From positions 146,799 to 210,798 of the forward strand of contig JABAKD010000037.1 of assembly GCA_012845835.1 (NCBI GenBank): DNA of 64,000 nt, written 5' to 3'. Shown here piece after piece: positions 50,912-58,378 of the stretch (positions are counted from its first letter, which is position 1; the number at the start of each line of letters is the position of its first letter). The translations under genes and the position numbers were made by a program. The notes beneath the pieces were generated by a model that searched no databases, was not told where the DNA came from, and was given only the letters and a program-made list of their open reading frames with translations. Origin of the DNA: Undaria pinnatifida (lineage: Eukaryota; Sar; Phaeophyceae; Laminariales; Alariaceae).

Positions 50912-52831
50912 ATGAACCCAAGACTCGCGCTCGCGACCCTCTGCATCTTCTCTGCCACGTTGGATGCCCAGGCCCCCTCGCCACTATCGTTCATTTCTCC
51001 ACCGGGCGGCGTGGACCGAACAAAGCTCATCGGTCGCTCCTCCGGGACCACCGACTCTCGGATGGTCGCCTATCGCGATGGGAGCTATCTCGCCGCGTGG
51101 TCGCCGATCACCAACTCCTGGAGCGAACTCACCGTGAGCTTCGGGACCTCACCACGACTTGCCAGAGACGTTCTGGCGATCCCGGAAGCCGACCGATGGA
51201 CCGCACTGTCCGCCTACCGCGGGGTGTTCGATGTGCTGCTGGTCGACCCGAACTCCACGACGTTCTCGCTCAGCGACTCCATGGCCTGGGTGCGCGACGG
51301 CGACACCGCCCACGTCTTCTCTGCATTCACTGGACGCTGGCACACTCACAATGTCCCCGCGTCGTGGGTGCCCACGGTCAGTGATGGTCTTCTGCTGTTC
51401 CATCAGACCACCCCGACGTTTGCCGGCGCCACCGCATTCGACGGACTCTCCGGTACCTGGCACGAACTCGCCGGAGGCCCGGGTTCGGCGGTCGTGAGCC
51501 AGTCCGGTGCAAGCGCCCTGATCTCGATTCTGGACGGGAGCACCGTCGAAGCCGCCACCTACACCAACGGGCAGAACGGCTGGCTCCGTCAGACGGTGGT
51601 TGCAGCCCCCGGTGTAACTCCAGTCGAAATGGGCCGAGCCGGCGACCTGGTGGCAGCACGAGACACGGTCTACTCCGGGCTTCGTCGGACACTCCACTCG
51701 GCTCCCGTGCCGTTCCTTGGCCCGTTCGCAGCTCCCGATGTACGGGGCCAGATCGCCTTCGCAGACACCTTGCAAGGCACCTACGTCCTCGCCGCAAGTG
51801 GCGGGGGCTGGCAACCGTTCCCCGTGGAAGTGGTTCCGATCGACGTCGGGGGCCCGTTCGTGGGTCAGTTGTTCACCGCCACTCGGCTGTATCGAGCCAA
51901 CGACGGCCAGACGTTCGCGTTCGATGCCATCCAACGCACCCTGATTCCGTCGCCCGTCACGAGCACGCCATGGTTCTCCAGCTCGAGGAACGGCAACCTG
52001 GTCGGGATCGTCGAGGACTCCGCGGTGGCCTTCTACAGCGCGGTGACGGGTCAATGGCACACCACTCCCTCCGTACCCGCGGGGAGCTTCATCACGGCGA
52101 CCGACACCAACGCCCTGAGTCTGGGCAGCACGGGATGGGTCGCATTCTCCACCCGCTCCGGTCGCTTCGTACCCCTGACGGCTCCGTCCACCCTTCAAGG
52201 ATTCGGCAGCTGGGTGAGGGACTCCAACACACTGCACTGCTTCGACCCGCGCACCGACCGATGGTTGAGCGCACCCCTTGGCACTACGCCCATACAGAGA
52301 TTCGACGCAGCCAACGCGATCGCAGCCACGGGCAACACCGTGCTCTCCTGGTCCCAACGCACGGCCTCGCTCGTCACGAACACGACGAACAGCACGGTAC
52401 TCGGAGCATACCTCACGCGAGGCGGCGCCGTCGCGCGGACGGCCGACCGACTGTATGCCATCTCCCACCTCCCCTCGAACTTGGTCGTCGAGGGGTTTCC
52501 GTACGACACCTTCGCGTGTGGCCCGGGCAAAACCTGTCACCACCAGCTTCGGCTACCCGAGGGCAGCGGCGCCATCGTCGCGATGAGCACGTTCCGACAG
52601 ACGCCGATCCCACTGCCCGGCTGGGGCGACCTGTGGCTCGAACCCGCGAGCGTCGTGCTCAGCGAATTCGTGGCGCCGAGGGCCGGGGCGCACGGCTACC
52701 CATCCCCGTGCCCGACGTTCCCAGCCTGCAGGGCACGGAGTGGGCGCTTCAGTCGCTCATCTTGCCGCCGCAAGGCACACCCACCTGACGGACACCAGCA
52801 CGTTCATCATGCTGTGAGCCTGATCCACTAG
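50912..52831 (+). CDS. Large exported beta-propeller-like protein; C-terminus frameshifted
   Basis: The 639-residue frame starts with a signal peptide (RLALATLCIFSATLDAQA) and continues as repeated beta-rich units (for example SRMVAYRDGSYLAAWSPITN, AVAFYSAVTGQWHTTPS, HCFDPRTDRWLSAPLGT), consistent with a propeller of Kelch-like blades. After SVVLSEFV near 52670 the frame loses sense. In the next frame the sequence continues GAEGRGARLPIPVPDVPSLQ, then GTEWALQSLILPPQGTPT and a TGA at 52786-52788, which matches the C-terminal module of the exported protein at 61034. A single base appears to be missing near 52670, so the true protein would have about 625 residues. Confidence 0.7.
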   Translation: MNPRLALATLCIFSATLDAQAPSPLSFISPPGGVDRTKLIGRSSGTTDSRMVAYRDGSYLAAWSPITNSWSELTVSFGTSPRLARDVLAIPEADRWTALSAYRGVFDVLLVDPNSTTFSLSDSMAWVRDGDTAHVFSAFTGRWHTHNVPASWVPTVSDGLLLFHQTTPTFAGATAFDGLSGTWHELAGGPGSAVVSQSGASALISILDGSTVEAATYTNGQNGWLRQTVVAAPGVTPVEMGRAGDLVAARDTVYSGLRRTLHSAPVPFLGPFAAPDVRGQIAFADTLQGTYVLAASGGGWQPFPVEVVPIDVGGPFVGQLFTATRLYRANDGQTFAFDAIQRTLIPSPVTSTPWFSSSRNGNLVGIVEDSAVAFYSAVTGQWHTTPSVPAGSFITATDTNALSLGSTGWVAFSTRSGRFVPLTAPSTLQGFGSWVRDSNTLHCFDPRTDRWLSAPLGTTPIQRFDAANAIAATGNTVLSWSQRTASLVTNTTNSTVLGAYLTRGGAVARTADRLYAISHLPSNLVVEGFPYDTFACGPGKTCHHQLRLPEGSGAIVAMSTFRQTPIPLPGWGDLWLEPASVVLSEFVAPRAGAHGYPSPCPTFPACRARSGRFSRSSCRRKAHPPDGHQHVHHAVSLIH

Positions 52832-52886
52832 AATTCGGTGACACCAGACGGGCAATTCCGGCACTGCCAGATAACCTGGAGGAGCT

Positions 52887-53084
52887 GTGAAGACACCCGA
52901 GACGGACCGTACCGAGAATCCCCGCACGCCGAAACGACGCCCCGAGGGTCTGGGCAAGACGAGCGAGCCCGCGACCGATGCAGCGAGCCCCCCAACGGAC
53001 AACGCGTCGTCCGACCGGGTAGCGGAGTTGCCACCCTCGAGAGGGCGCGCCTGGCGGATCCCAACGGATCCGCCGCGGGTGTAG
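52887..53084 (+). CDS. Possible small Pro/Arg-rich protein
   Basis: A GTG-started frame of 65 residues (KTPETDRTENPRTPKRRPEG) follows a strong GGAGGAG, but the spacing to the GTG is only 2 bases. The product is Pro/Arg/Thr-rich, disordered, and has no signal or membrane segment. Its 3' third overlaps a 9-bp perfect hairpin at 53053-53074. It may be a real small gene or chance coding in a convergent intergenic region; no homology argument can be made here. Confidence 0.3.
   Translation: MKTPETDRTENPRTPKRRPEGLGKTSEPATDAASPPTDNASSDRVAELPPSRGRAWRIPTDPPRV
53053..53074. terminator. 9-bp perfect hairpin in convergent intergenic region
   Basis: GGCGGATCC (53053-53061) and GGATCCGCC (53066-53074) pair exactly around a 4-base loop (CAAC). 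It lies between the exported-protein gene (plus) and the dehydrogenase gene (minus), where a bidirectional transcription end is expected. No U-tract. Confidence 0.5.
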
Positions 53085-53105
53085 CCGGCCGGCCCACCCA
53101 GCAGC

Positions 53106-53125
53106 TCCCACCCACTTGGGTGGGA
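53106..53125. terminator. 9-bp perfect hairpin near the dehydrogenase stop
   Basis: TCCCACCCA (53106-53114) and TGGGTGGGA (53117-53125) pair around two bases (seven pairs with a 4-base loop if relaxed). It is 8 bases from the stop of the minus-strand dehydrogenase and probably forms the 3' end of its mRNA; a hairpin 32 bases away (53053) serves the other direction. Confidence 0.55.
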
Positions 53126-53133
53126 CGCAGGAC

Positions 53134-54216
53134 CTAGCGGCCCTTGGCCAGCACGTTGTCGCGCACCCAGTCGCCGAGGTCGCTGCAGGAGTAGGCTCCA
53201 GCCTGCAGCGAAGTGACCTTCCCGCTCTGGATGAGGTCGGACACGGCATCCTCGACACCCTGCGCCGCTTCGGTCTCGCCGATGTGGTCGAGCATGAGCG
53301 ACAGGGCCATGACGGTGGCCAGGGGGTTGGCCTTGTTCATGCCCTTGTACTTCGGTGCGGAGCCGTGGATGGGCTCGAACATCGACACCTTGCCGGGGTG
53401 GATGTTGCCGGACGCTGCGATGCCCATGCCGCCTTGGATCATGGCGCCAAGGTCCGTAATGATGTCGCCGAACAGGTTCGGGGTCACCGCGACGTCGAAC
53501 CACTCGGGGTTCTTGACCATCCACATGCACGCCGCGTCGATGTAGGCATGGTCGGTGTCGATCTCGGGGTACTCCGATGCGACTTCGGCGAAGGTCCGGG
53601 TCCACAGGTCCTGGGCGCGCACGGCGTTGGCCTTGTCGATCAGGGTAACCTGCGACTTGTCCTTACCGGGCTTGGGGCCTCGCTTCTGCGCCAGCTCGAA
53701 GGCGTAGCGGATGATCCGCTCGGTGCCGTGCCGCGTGTAGACCATGCTCTGGTTGGCGACCTCGTGGGGCGTGCCCTTCCGGAGGTGACCGTAGATACCG
53801 GCGTAGGCATCCTCGGTGTTCTCGCGGCAGATGACCATATTCACCTGCTCGGGCCCCTTGTCCTTGAGCGGGCACAGGTTCTCGTGCAGCAGCTTGATCG
53901 GACGCAGGTTGACGTAGAGGTCCAGGTTGAACCGCATGCCCGCGATGATCGCGAACTCGAGCTTGCCGACCTCGATGCGCGGATCACCAATCGCACCGAA
54001 GAGGACCGCCTGTAGGTCGCGGATACGGTCGAACGCGGCGTCCGGCATCGTCTCCCCTGTCTCCAGGTAGTGATCCGCGCCGTAGGGCATGGATTCGCGC
54101 TTGGTGGAGAAGCCGTAGACGTCCTGCGCCGCGTCGAGGACCTTCAATGCCTCGACGACGACGTCTTCGCCAATGCCGTCTCCGGGGAGAACTCCGATGT
54201 CGTAGACCTTGCTCAT
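53134..54216 (-). CDS. Isocitrate/isopropylmalate dehydrogenase family protein
   Basis: The 360-residue NAD(P)-dependent beta-decarboxylating dehydrogenase begins YDIGVLPGDGIGEDVVVEAL. VLFGAIGDPRIEVGKLEFAI, VNLRPIKLLHENLCPLKDKG, VICRENTEDAYAGIYGHLRK and VTPNLFGDIITDLGAMIQGG are family motifs, and SMFEPIHGSAPKYKGMNKAN ends the cofactor site. GDP where LeuB has GGPKWD argues against a canonical 3-isopropylmalate dehydrogenase; isocitrate, homoisocitrate or a related substrate remains possible. It stands alone, convergent with the exported-protein gene and divergent from the gene at 54321. Confidence 0.86.
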   Translation of the reverse strand: MSKVYDIGVLPGDGIGEDVVVEALKVLDAAQDVYGFSTKRESMPYGADHYLETGETMPDAAFDRIRDLQAVLFGAIGDPRIEVGKLEFAIIAGMRFNLDLYVNLRPIKLLHENLCPLKDKGPEQVNMVICRENTEDAYAGIYGHLRKGTPHEVANQSMVYTRHGTERIIRYAFELAQKRGPKPGKDKSQVTLIDKANAVRAQDLWTRTFAEVASEYPEIDTDHAYIDAACMWMVKNPEWFDVAVTPNLFGDIITDLGAMIQGGMGIAASGNIHPGKVSMFEPIHGSAPKYKGMNKANPLATVMALSLMLDHIGETEAAQGVEDAVSDLIQSGKVTSLQAGAYSCSDLGDWVRDNVLAKGR

Positions 54217-54320
54217 GGGGTGCTGTTCTGCTGCCGGTGCCGAAAAAATCGGCCGAGCAGTATGGAGGTCTCGGGCAGAGGAACAAAGAGCGAAGTGAAA
54301 CCCACGGTATCCTCTGGGTC

Positions 54321-55481
54321 ATGCGCGCGTTGCTAGCGGTTGTTGGCGGACTGGTCGTGGCGATCGTGGCCTTCGTCCTGGCCGAGTCCGGGGGGGATGC
54401 CGGGGATCCGGATCCGACCCAGGTTCCCGGCGAGACCCGCGAGAAGGGCCCCAAACGCCCCGCCAAGTCGGCCACGGGCTCGGTCCGCGACCGCCAGATC
54501 GACCCCAACCAGGCGGCGGGCACCAACCCGGAGCCAAGAGTCGACGAGGATCCGCCCGAGAACGAGGGGGACGCCCCCACGAGCGAGGAGCCGGAGACCG
54601 TCGCCGGCGGCGCCCTCCCGGACAACCTGGATGTGCTGGTCTCCGACGCGTTCACCGGCGCTCCCCTCGCCAACTTCACCGCGATCTTCATCCCTACGGG
54701 GATCCAGGGCCGCAGGGTGCGGATGGAGGGCAAGGACGGCGCGGCCGTGCTCGGCGTGCCCGATGATACGCCGGGCCAGCTTCGCATCGAAGCTACGGGT
54801 TACGTCCCGTCCGAGCGCCCGATCACCGTCCCGGCCAACACGATTCCCATGTGGCGGGAGAACGTGTTCCTGGAATCGTCCGCACCGTTCTCCGGAGTCG
54901 AACTCACCACCCGGGACGATCAGCTGGAACCCCTGGTGCACCTGGCCGTGGCAGCCTGGCGGGTGCAGGGGCCCAGTAGCGAACCCGAAGGTCGGGCACT
55001 GTGGAGTCGTCGCGGCGACAGCCCCACTGGCAAGTACCGGCTGCCCGAGCTGGAACCGGGGCACTACTTCTTGCAGCTGCGCGCCGTCGAAGAAGACGGC
55101 AGCCCCCGTCCCCTCCTCACCGAGGAACGACACATCCACTACCGCGGCGGCGAGCTCCTGCCCATCGACCTGACCTTCCGACCCGGCGGTCTGCTGGAAG
55201 TCACGGTCGTGGACGGAGCGGGCAACGTACGCGGCGACGAGGCGCGCCTGCGCTACATGAAGGGTGAGCTGGTTTACTCCGGCGAGTGGATCGGCGGCGA
55301 GAACCGCTCGGTGATCCAGGTGGGCCGCGTGCCCACCAAGGGCCCCGCGCTGCTGCGCTACGCGCTGGAGCCAGGGTCCTACCGCGTACAGGCGCTGCTC
55401 AAGGGCGGCGAACCCGTGACGGGGACCGCCCAGGTCTTCGCCGGCCAGACCGCGCGCACGCAGCTCATCCTACTGCGCTGA
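54321..55481 (+). CDS. Membrane-anchored protein with carboxypeptidase-regulatory-like domains
   Basis: The 386-residue protein has an N-terminal hydrophobic anchor or signal (RALLAVVGGLVVAIVAFVLA), a disordered Pro/Asp/Glu linker of about 85 residues, and then beta-sandwich domains of the CarboxypepD_reg/peptidase-associated type: LDVLVSDAFTGAPLANFTAI, GVPDDTPGQLRIEATGYVPS and YRLPELEPGHYFLQLRAVEE. LLEVTVVDGAGNVRGDEARL opens a further domain. Such domains occur as surface or secretion-associated modules in Planctomycetota. ATG at 54321 precedes the hydrophobic segment. Divergent from the dehydrogenase. Confidence 0.7.
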   Translation: MRALLAVVGGLVVAIVAFVLAESGGDAGDPDPTQVPGETREKGPKRPAKSATGSVRDRQIDPNQAAGTNPEPRVDEDPPENEGDAPTSEEPETVAGGALPDNLDVLVSDAFTGAPLANFTAIFIPTGIQGRRVRMEGKDGAAVLGVPDDTPGQLRIEATGYVPSERPITVPANTIPMWRENVFLESSAPFSGVELTTRDDQLEPLVHLAVAAWRVQGPSSEPEGRALWSRRGDSPTGKYRLPELEPGHYFLQLRAVEEDGSPRPLLTEERHIHYRGGELLPIDLTFRPGGLLEVTVVDGAGNVRGDEARLRYMKGELVYSGEWIGGENRSVIQVGRVPTKGPALLRYALEPGSYRVQALLKGGEPVTGTAQVFAGQTARTQLILLR

Positions 55482-55522
55482 CACCAGCGCAGCGCATCCC
55501 GCGATGCGGGGCGCGCCAGCCG

Positions 55523-56341
55523 TCAGGACGCTCGGATCACCGAGCCGACGTCTTCGCCCTGCAGCGCCTTGGTGATGTTGCCCGGCTTCAGGCCGTTGAC
55601 GATGCGGATCTCCCGCATGTGGCGCGCTCGCGTCATGTATTCCAACACCGCGCGTTCCACGACGATGTCGTCCTGACCGTTGTCGAGCAGTTCCTGGGCC
55701 TCGATCTCGGGAATGAACGTCGCGTCCGGGTTCTTCTTGGGGTCATCCGTGTAGAGCCCGTCCTCATCCTTGATGTAGATGCAGCCCTTGGCGCCGAGGA
55801 ACTCCGCCATCAGGTAGACCCCCGCATCCGTCCGGTTGTCTGGAATGCGCCCTTCCTGCGGCGCCTTCTCCCAGAACTCGTAGGGCGGCATCCCCGACAT
55901 GATCGGGATGTTGCCCAGGTTGAGGTAAAGGGCCAGCTTCTCGAAGTCGTCGTCGTAGACCATGATGCCGCCTTCCTTTGCCAGCAGCATCTGCAGCATC
56001 CGCGCGTTTTGCACGGGGATCCCGCTGCCGATCTTCGCCAACATCGCGGTCGGCATGTCCAGGTCGAGGGCCAACGCGTAGGCGTGGCGCGCGCGGGTGC
56101 CACCCCCTGTACCCAGGAGCAACTGCACACCGTCCTTTCGCGCCCGAACGATCTCCTCGAGAATCGGATAGACCGCGGCGCGACCCCGATCCATCACGCT
56201 CTGCCCGCCGATCTTGATCACCCAGAGCTCGGGGAGCACGGAAATCACGCCCCCGCCTTCGCCGACGTCCGCGCGCTCCATGCCTTCGAAAGGATCGTCG
56301 ATGCCAGCGATCCAGATCTTGCCATCCTTCTTGCTGGTCAC
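55523..56341 (-). CDS. mosB: Molybdenum storage protein beta-like subunit
   Basis: The 272-residue protein has the amino-acid-kinase fold of the MoSto subunits. WVIKIGGQSVMDRGRAAVYP, LLGTGGGTRARHAYALALDL, LAKIGSGIPVQNARMLQMLL, IMSGMPPYEFWEKAPQEGRI and YIKDEDGLYTDDPKKNPDAT resemble Azotobacter MosB (VIKIGGQSV.DRG.AAVYP, KDEDGLYT..P). It ends RIVNGLKPGNITKALQGEDV. MoSto assemblies store molybdate as polynuclear oxide clusters in an ATP-dependent cage. GTG at 56341 overlaps the mosA stop (GTGA). UMP kinase is excluded by the MosB-type motifs and by the paired gene. Confidence 0.82.
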   Translation of the reverse strand: MTSKKDGKIWIAGIDDPFEGMERADVGEGGGVISVLPELWVIKIGGQSVMDRGRAAVYPILEEIVRARKDGVQLLLGTGGGTRARHAYALALDLDMPTAMLAKIGSGIPVQNARMLQMLLAKEGGIMVYDDDFEKLALYLNLGNIPIMSGMPPYEFWEKAPQEGRIPDNRTDAGVYLMAEFLGAKGCIYIKDEDGLYTDDPKKNPDATFIPEIEAQELLDNGQDDIVVERAVLEYMTRARHMREIRIVNGLKPGNITKALQGEDVGSVIRAS

Positions 56342-57183
56342 GACGCCACCTCCTCGGTGTGAATCCGCGTACCCACGTTCTCGCCGGCGATGGCCGCCCG
56401 CAGGTTATCGGCGTCCAGGCCGTTGATCACGCGACACGAGCGCACGAGCTTCGCCCGCTCGAGGCACCGCGCCAACTCGCGCTCCACGGGCAGCGTCGGA
56501 AACCGCTCTTCGTCCAACAGATCCCGGGCGCGCACGTCGGTCATGAGTTCGCCGGCATCACCGTCGCCGTTGGGATCGCCTTCGAACACGCCGTCCACGT
56601 CCTTGACGCAGATGTAGTTGACCGCGCCGATCACCTCAGCCATGAGGAACAGCCCCACGTCCGGCCCGTTCTCGGGCAGCATGCCGTTCTTGCTCGGCGG
56701 CTCCCAGAAGTGGTAGGGCGGCTGCCCGATGCAAATGGGGATCATCCCGCCGGTTAGGAACAGCTGCAGGTCCTGGAAGTGGTCCTTGATCCAGGTGATA
56801 CCGCCGTGGGGCGACAACAGGAACTGCAACAGGTTGCGGTTCTGCTCCTCCACGCTGCCGACAATCCGGGCGAGGCCACCGATGGGCAGCCCCAGGTCCA
56901 TCCCGATGGCGTAGGTGTGCCGCGCGCGCGCGCCACCGCCAACGCCGATGACGAGCCGATGCTCCTTGCCCAGCTCGGCGATCGCCTCCACCAACGGCAG
57001 GATCGCGTCGCGACCCCGGTCCATGATGCTGCCCCCACCGATGGCGAGGACATGCACGTTGTCCACCATGCCGCGGACGTGATCCGCGTCCGTCCCCTCG
57101 CGCAGCTTCTTGCTGACAAGGGATTCGCGCATGAGGCCGGAGGACACGTGGGTGCGGCCGTCACCCTTCACGAGGTCTGACAT
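56338..57183 (-). CDS. mosA: Molybdenum storage protein alpha-like subunit
   Basis: The 281-residue paralogue of the neighbouring mosB has NVHVLAIGGGSIMDRGRDAI, IGVGGGARARHTYAIGMDLG, LPIGGLARIVGSVEEQNRNL, PICIGQPPYHFWEPPSKNGM and VKDVDGVFEGDPNGDGDAGE. MDRG.DAILPLVE and the sequence order match Azotobacter MosA. It should form the alpha3-beta3 cage with MosB. ATG at 57183 overlaps the 3' end of the ECF gene by 16 bases, so the three are one operon. Which subunit binds ATP cannot be read here. Confidence 0.82.
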   Translation of the reverse strand: MSDLVKGDGRTHVSSGLMRESLVSKKLREGTDADHVRGMVDNVHVLAIGGGSIMDRGRDAILPLVEAIAELGKEHRLVIGVGGGARARHTYAIGMDLGLPIGGLARIVGSVEEQNRNLLQFLLSPHGGITWIKDHFQDLQLFLTGGMIPICIGQPPYHFWEPPSKNGMLPENGPDVGLFLMAEVIGAVNYICVKDVDGVFEGDPNGDGDAGELMTDVRARDLLDEERFPTLPVERELARCLERAKLVRSCRVINGLDADNLRAAIAGENVGTRIHTEEVAS

Positions 57184-58343
57184 GGAGCTTCTGGTTCCTT
57201 TGGGGCGAGCAAGACGCGGCTCACGAAACCGCTGAGGGTGCCGAACACCATCTGTGAGCCGAGGGCCGGAAGATACACGGCGATCGTCGCCAAGGGAGCA
57301 CCTGCCAGAACGATGACCATCGCGTTGCCGGCGAACCGTGCCATCCCCAGCAGTGCACCGATCACCATGAGACGGATGAGCAGAGCGCGACGCCCGCGCC
57401 CGAACAGAGGCCACAGGATGTCGGCCAGCAGCCCGGGTAAAACCATGTGGGCCATCTCGAGGATTCCGTACTTCCCCTGCCCGAAGAAGAACGACACCAG
57501 ACCCACGGTGATACCGACGCTCGTGGCACCCAAGAGGCCCCTGCAGCGCGACGCCGCCAACAGAAACAGAGGCAACATCAGCACGTTCTTGTGCCCCGGC
57601 GAAAACGGCAGACCCGGGAGCACCTGCACCATCTTGAGCCCCATCATCGCGAGGCTCACGCCAATGATCACGGCGAGGTCGTGGGCACGACGGCCGCCGA
57701 GCTCCGGATGGCGATCGACGAGGAAGACCTGGGCGCGGTCGAACTCGCGGTCCACGCGGGCCTGCAGACGCTGGACTCGCCCCTGCTTGACGTCGTCCAT
57801 GGTGACCACCTCGCCGTCGCCACCGCCGCCACGACCCCGCCCTCGGCCACGACCACCGCCGCCACCACGGCCGCCACCACGGCCTCGACCGCCGCCGCCG
57901 ATCATGGCCAACGTTCCGTCCAGGGCGATCGCGAGGGAGCGCGGCAGGCCAAACCGCCGCAGCGCCCCCATCAACTCACCCGGGCGACTGGTCCACTGGA
58001 CCCAGGTGCTCGCCAACACCAGCGACAACACCCGCAGACTCATCACCACGCCCAGCAGCGTTCCTCGAGGGTGGTACTCGATGCCGAAGAACAGCGGCAG
58101 CGGCTCGCTCCCCGCACCCACCTGTTCCAGTGCAACCGGAAACAGGGAGTAGGACAGCGTGACGATCACGAAGAAGAACGTCAGCTTGCGCAGGATCCGC
58201 CGCACCGGCGGCCAACCGACCCGTCCCATCGCGCACAGAGCGCCCTGAGCTCCCGCGATCCCGAGCATGAGCCACCACTCGCGCACGAAGAACAGGGCCA
58301 CCGCGAGCGCCAGCAGGTAGGCGAGCTTGAGGAACGGAATCAC
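57168..58343 (-). CDS. Fused ECF-type membrane transporter (T-like plus S-like) with RGG insert
   Basis: The 391-residue membrane protein starts IPFLKLAYLLALAVALFFVR and has about five helices of EcfT/CbiQ type, with LSLVLASTWVQWTSRPGELM and ALRRFGLPRSLAIALDGTL at the coupling region. A glycine/arginine-rich insert follows (57816-57903), then a charged helix (VKQGRVQRLQARVDREFDRA). The C-terminal half, LAVIIGVSLAMMGLKMVQVL to VFGTLSGFVSRVLL, has about six further helices resembling an ECF S-component. No ECF ATPase genes are adjacent. GTG at 58343 leaves only 35 bases to the divergent modAB start. Operon position implies a molybdate-, tungstate- or cofactor-related substrate. Confidence 0.65.
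   Translation of the reverse strand: MIPFLKLAYLLALAVALFFVREWWLMLGIAGAQGALCAMGRVGWPPVRRILRKLTFFFVIVTLSYSLFPVALEQVGAGSEPLPLFFGIEYHPRGTLLGVVMSLRVLSLVLASTWVQWTSRPGELMGALRRFGLPRSLAIALDGTLAMIGGGGRGRGGGRGGGGGRGRGRGRGGGGDGEVVTMDDVKQGRVQRLQARVDREFDRAQVFLVDRHPELGGRRAHDLAVIIGVSLAMMGLKMVQVLPGLPFSPGHKNVLMLPLFLLAASRCRGLLGATSVGITVGLVSFFFGQGKYGILEMAHMVLPGLLADILWPLFGRGRRALLIRLMVIGALLGMARFAGNAMVIVLAGAPLATIAVYLPALGSQMVFGTLSGFVSRVLLAPKEPEAPCQTS
57816..57903 (-). repeat. Gly/Arg-rich (RGG) low-complexity insert in the ECF-like gene
   Basis: The DNA is an almost unbroken run of CCG/CCA/CCT and CGA/ACG triplets and encodes about 29 residues of Gly and Arg (GGGGRGRGGGRGGGGGRGRG and so on). It falls between the T-like half and the following charged helix, on the cytoplasmic side if the topology is standard. 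Confidence 0.85.
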
Positions 58344-58378
58344 TGTGGGGGGCTCAGGACGATACCATCCGCTTCGTG

